Of a stretch of DNA of 33,615 nucleotides, positions 32,802 to 33,615 are shown piece after piece. The stretch is taken from assembly GCA_021203145.1 (NCBI GenBank), contig JAJQBS010000080.1, positions 3,288 to 36,902 of the forward strand, given 5' to 3'. The stretch is from Lachnospiraceae bacterium (lineage in GTDB: Bacteria > Bacillota > Clostridia > Lachnospirales > Lachnospiraceae). A program made the translations under genes and the position numbers. The notes beneath the pieces are model-generated. The model made no database searches, was not told the DNA's origin, and was given only the letters and a program-made list of their open reading frames with translations. Each line of letters opens with the position of its first letter. Position 1 is the first letter of the stretch.

Positions 32802-33170
32802 ATGGCACGTATTTCTGGTGTAGATTTACCAAGAGAAAAGCGCGTGGAAATCGGCCTGACCTATATCTACGGTATCGGCAGGACGAGTTCCAACAAGATT
32901 TTGGCCGCTGCGAATGTAAATCCTGACACACGCGTCAGAGACCTGACAGATGACGAGGTCCGCAAGATCCAGGACATCATCAGCGAGCATTACATGGTAG
33001 AAGGTGACCTCAGAAGAGAGACCGCTCTTAACATCAAGAGACTGCAGGAGATCGGATGCTACAGAGGAATCCGTCACAGGAGAGGACTTCCAGTACGCGG
33101 GCAGAACACGAAGAACAATGCCAGAACGCGTAAGGGTCCGAAGAGAACAGTAGCGAACAAGAAGAAGTAA
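32802..33170 (+). CDS. rpsM: 30S ribosomal protein S13
   Basis: S13 of 122 residues, the common length: [34 protein letters not shown], and [20 protein letters not shown] with the basic tail [12 protein letters not shown]. It contacts P-site tRNA and bridges to the 50S subunit. The frame is open to 32694 through repeat sequence, but ATGGAGGAAG before ATG 32802 and the conserved N-terminus decide the start. Confidence 0.98.
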   Translation: MARISGVDLPREKRVEIGLTYIYGIGRTSSNKILAAANVNPDTRVRDLTDDEVRKIQDIISEHYMVEGDLRRETALNIKRLQEIGCYRGIRHRRGLPVRGQNTKNNARTRKGPKRTVANKKK

Positions 33171-33203
33171 AACATCATTAAAAGAAAGCAGGTTTATTGA
33201 GAT

Positions 33204-33602
33204 ATGGCAGCGAAAAAAGTTACGAAAAAAGTGACCAAAAGACGTGTTAAGAAGAACGTCGAGCGTGGACAGGCACATATCAAGTCATCCTTCAATAATA
33301 CGATCGTTACTCTGACGGATGCGCAGGGAAATGCTTTATCATGGGCAAGTGCCGGCGGCCTTGGCTTCAGAGGCTCCAGAAAGTCCACACCGTATGCAGC
33401 GCAGATGGCTGCTGAGACCGCGACAAAGGCCGCGCTGATTCACGGCTTAAAGACAGTGGATGTGTTTGTAAAGGGACCGGGTTCAGGAAGAGAGGCGGCG
33501 ATCCGCGCCCTTTCCGCAAATGGTCTTGAAGTTACCAGCATTCGCGACGTGACGCCGGTACCGCACAATGGATGCCGTCCGCCGAAGCGCAGAAGAGTCT
33601 AA
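33204..33602 (+). CDS. rpsK: 30S ribosomal protein S11
   Basis: The 132-residue S11 contains [54 protein letters not shown] and ends [16 protein letters not shown]. It lines the mRNA exit path on the 30S platform. The binding site is weak (AAAGCAGG, about 12 bases upstream). It follows rpsM by 33 bases. Confidence 0.98.
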   Translation: MAAKKVTKKVTKRRVKKNVERGQAHIKSSFNNTIVTLTDAQGNALSWASAGGLGFRGSRKSTPYAAQMAAETATKAALIHGLKTVDVFVKGPGSGREAAIRALSANGLEVTSIRDVTPVPHNGCRPPKRRRV

Positions 33603-33603
33603 T

Positions 33604-33611
33604 CAGGGAGG
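33604..33611 (+). promoter_or_regulatory. Ribosome binding site of the next gene (expected rpsD)
   Basis: AGGGAGGT occurs just after the rpsK stop and the window ends at 33615. In the alpha operon of Firmicutes rpsD or rpoA follows rpsK; the gene itself lies outside the window. Confidence 0.5.
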
Positions 33612-33615
33612 TCTA

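Noticed and set aside
32504..32926. Plus-strand 140-codon open frame overlapping the rpsM start
   Set aside because: It has no ribosome binding site, is made largely of the GAATTC repeat region and rpsM read in another frame, and resembles no family.

Overview
The window looks like the chromosome of a Gram-positive anaerobe of the Clostridia, most likely Lachnospiraceae. Evidence for this is the complete S10-spc-alpha ribosomal protein order with secY, adk, map, a KOW-domain protein and infA; strong AGGAGG ribosome binding sites in front of almost every gene; a moderately high G+C content; and a sugar/uronate locus of the gut-Firmicute type. Placement below family level is not supported from sequence alone.

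Left part (1-5330): two adjacent ABC exporter half-transporters (192-2039 and 2190-4055) form a probable heterodimeric drug or peptide exporter with one degenerate ATPase site. A convergent AraC-family regulator (4083-5219, minus) follows. Its N-terminal coding region lies in another frame just upstream (to 5326), so the gene is frameshifted, or the read has lost one base in a GGG run.

Middle part (5330-16700): a carbohydrate/uronate locus reading rightwards. It holds a GH2 glycosidase, a GPH-type sugar symporter, a HAD hydrolase and a GH3 glycosidase, then mannonate dehydratase (uxuA, with its own promoter candidate and a strong terminator), an SDR-type D-mannonate oxidoreductase (uxuB type), and a D-2-hydroxyacid dehydrogenase. 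Together these suggest uptake and cleavage of a glycoside or glucuronide and oxidation/dehydration of the uronic acid to 2-keto-3-deoxygluconate. Glucuronate isomerase, KDG kinase and KDPG aldolase are not in the window. A decayed C-terminal fragment of a DUF4143-type ATPase sits between the SDR and the dehydrogenase. A phosphoglycolate-phosphatase-like HAD gene on the minus strand closes this part.

Right part (16840-33615): divergent promoters, a structured leader of about 310 nt, then rpsJ-rplC-rplD-rplW-rplB-rpsS-rplV-rpsC-rplP-rpmC-rpsQ-rplN-rplX-rplE-rpsN-rpsH-rplF-rplR-rpsE-rpmD-rplO-secY, adk, map, KOW protein, infA, rpmJ, rpsM, rpsK and the ribosome binding site of the next gene (expected rpsD) at the window edge. 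Most junctions are tight (0-40 nt), but several gaps of 180-290 nt (S10/L3, L23/L2, S14/S8, S8/L6, secY/adk, map/KOW) are full of small perfect hairpins. The infA-rpmJ junction is broken by about 980 bp carrying a frameshifted, 5'-truncated Rpn/PD-(D/E)XK-type transposase pseudogene, after which a new consensus-like promoter precedes rpmJ. The rpmJ-rpsM junction is expanded to 690 bp and contains a 10-bp-period tandem repeat and a cluster of GAATTC repeats.

No tRNA, rRNA, CRISPR array or intact insertion sequence was seen. The most noteworthy items are the three-way-junction-like S10 leader, the hairpin-rich inserts inside an essential operon, the broken infA/rpmJ junction with its apparent promoter, the 10-bp phased repeat, and the two frameshifted or decayed genes that simple ORF calling would miss.
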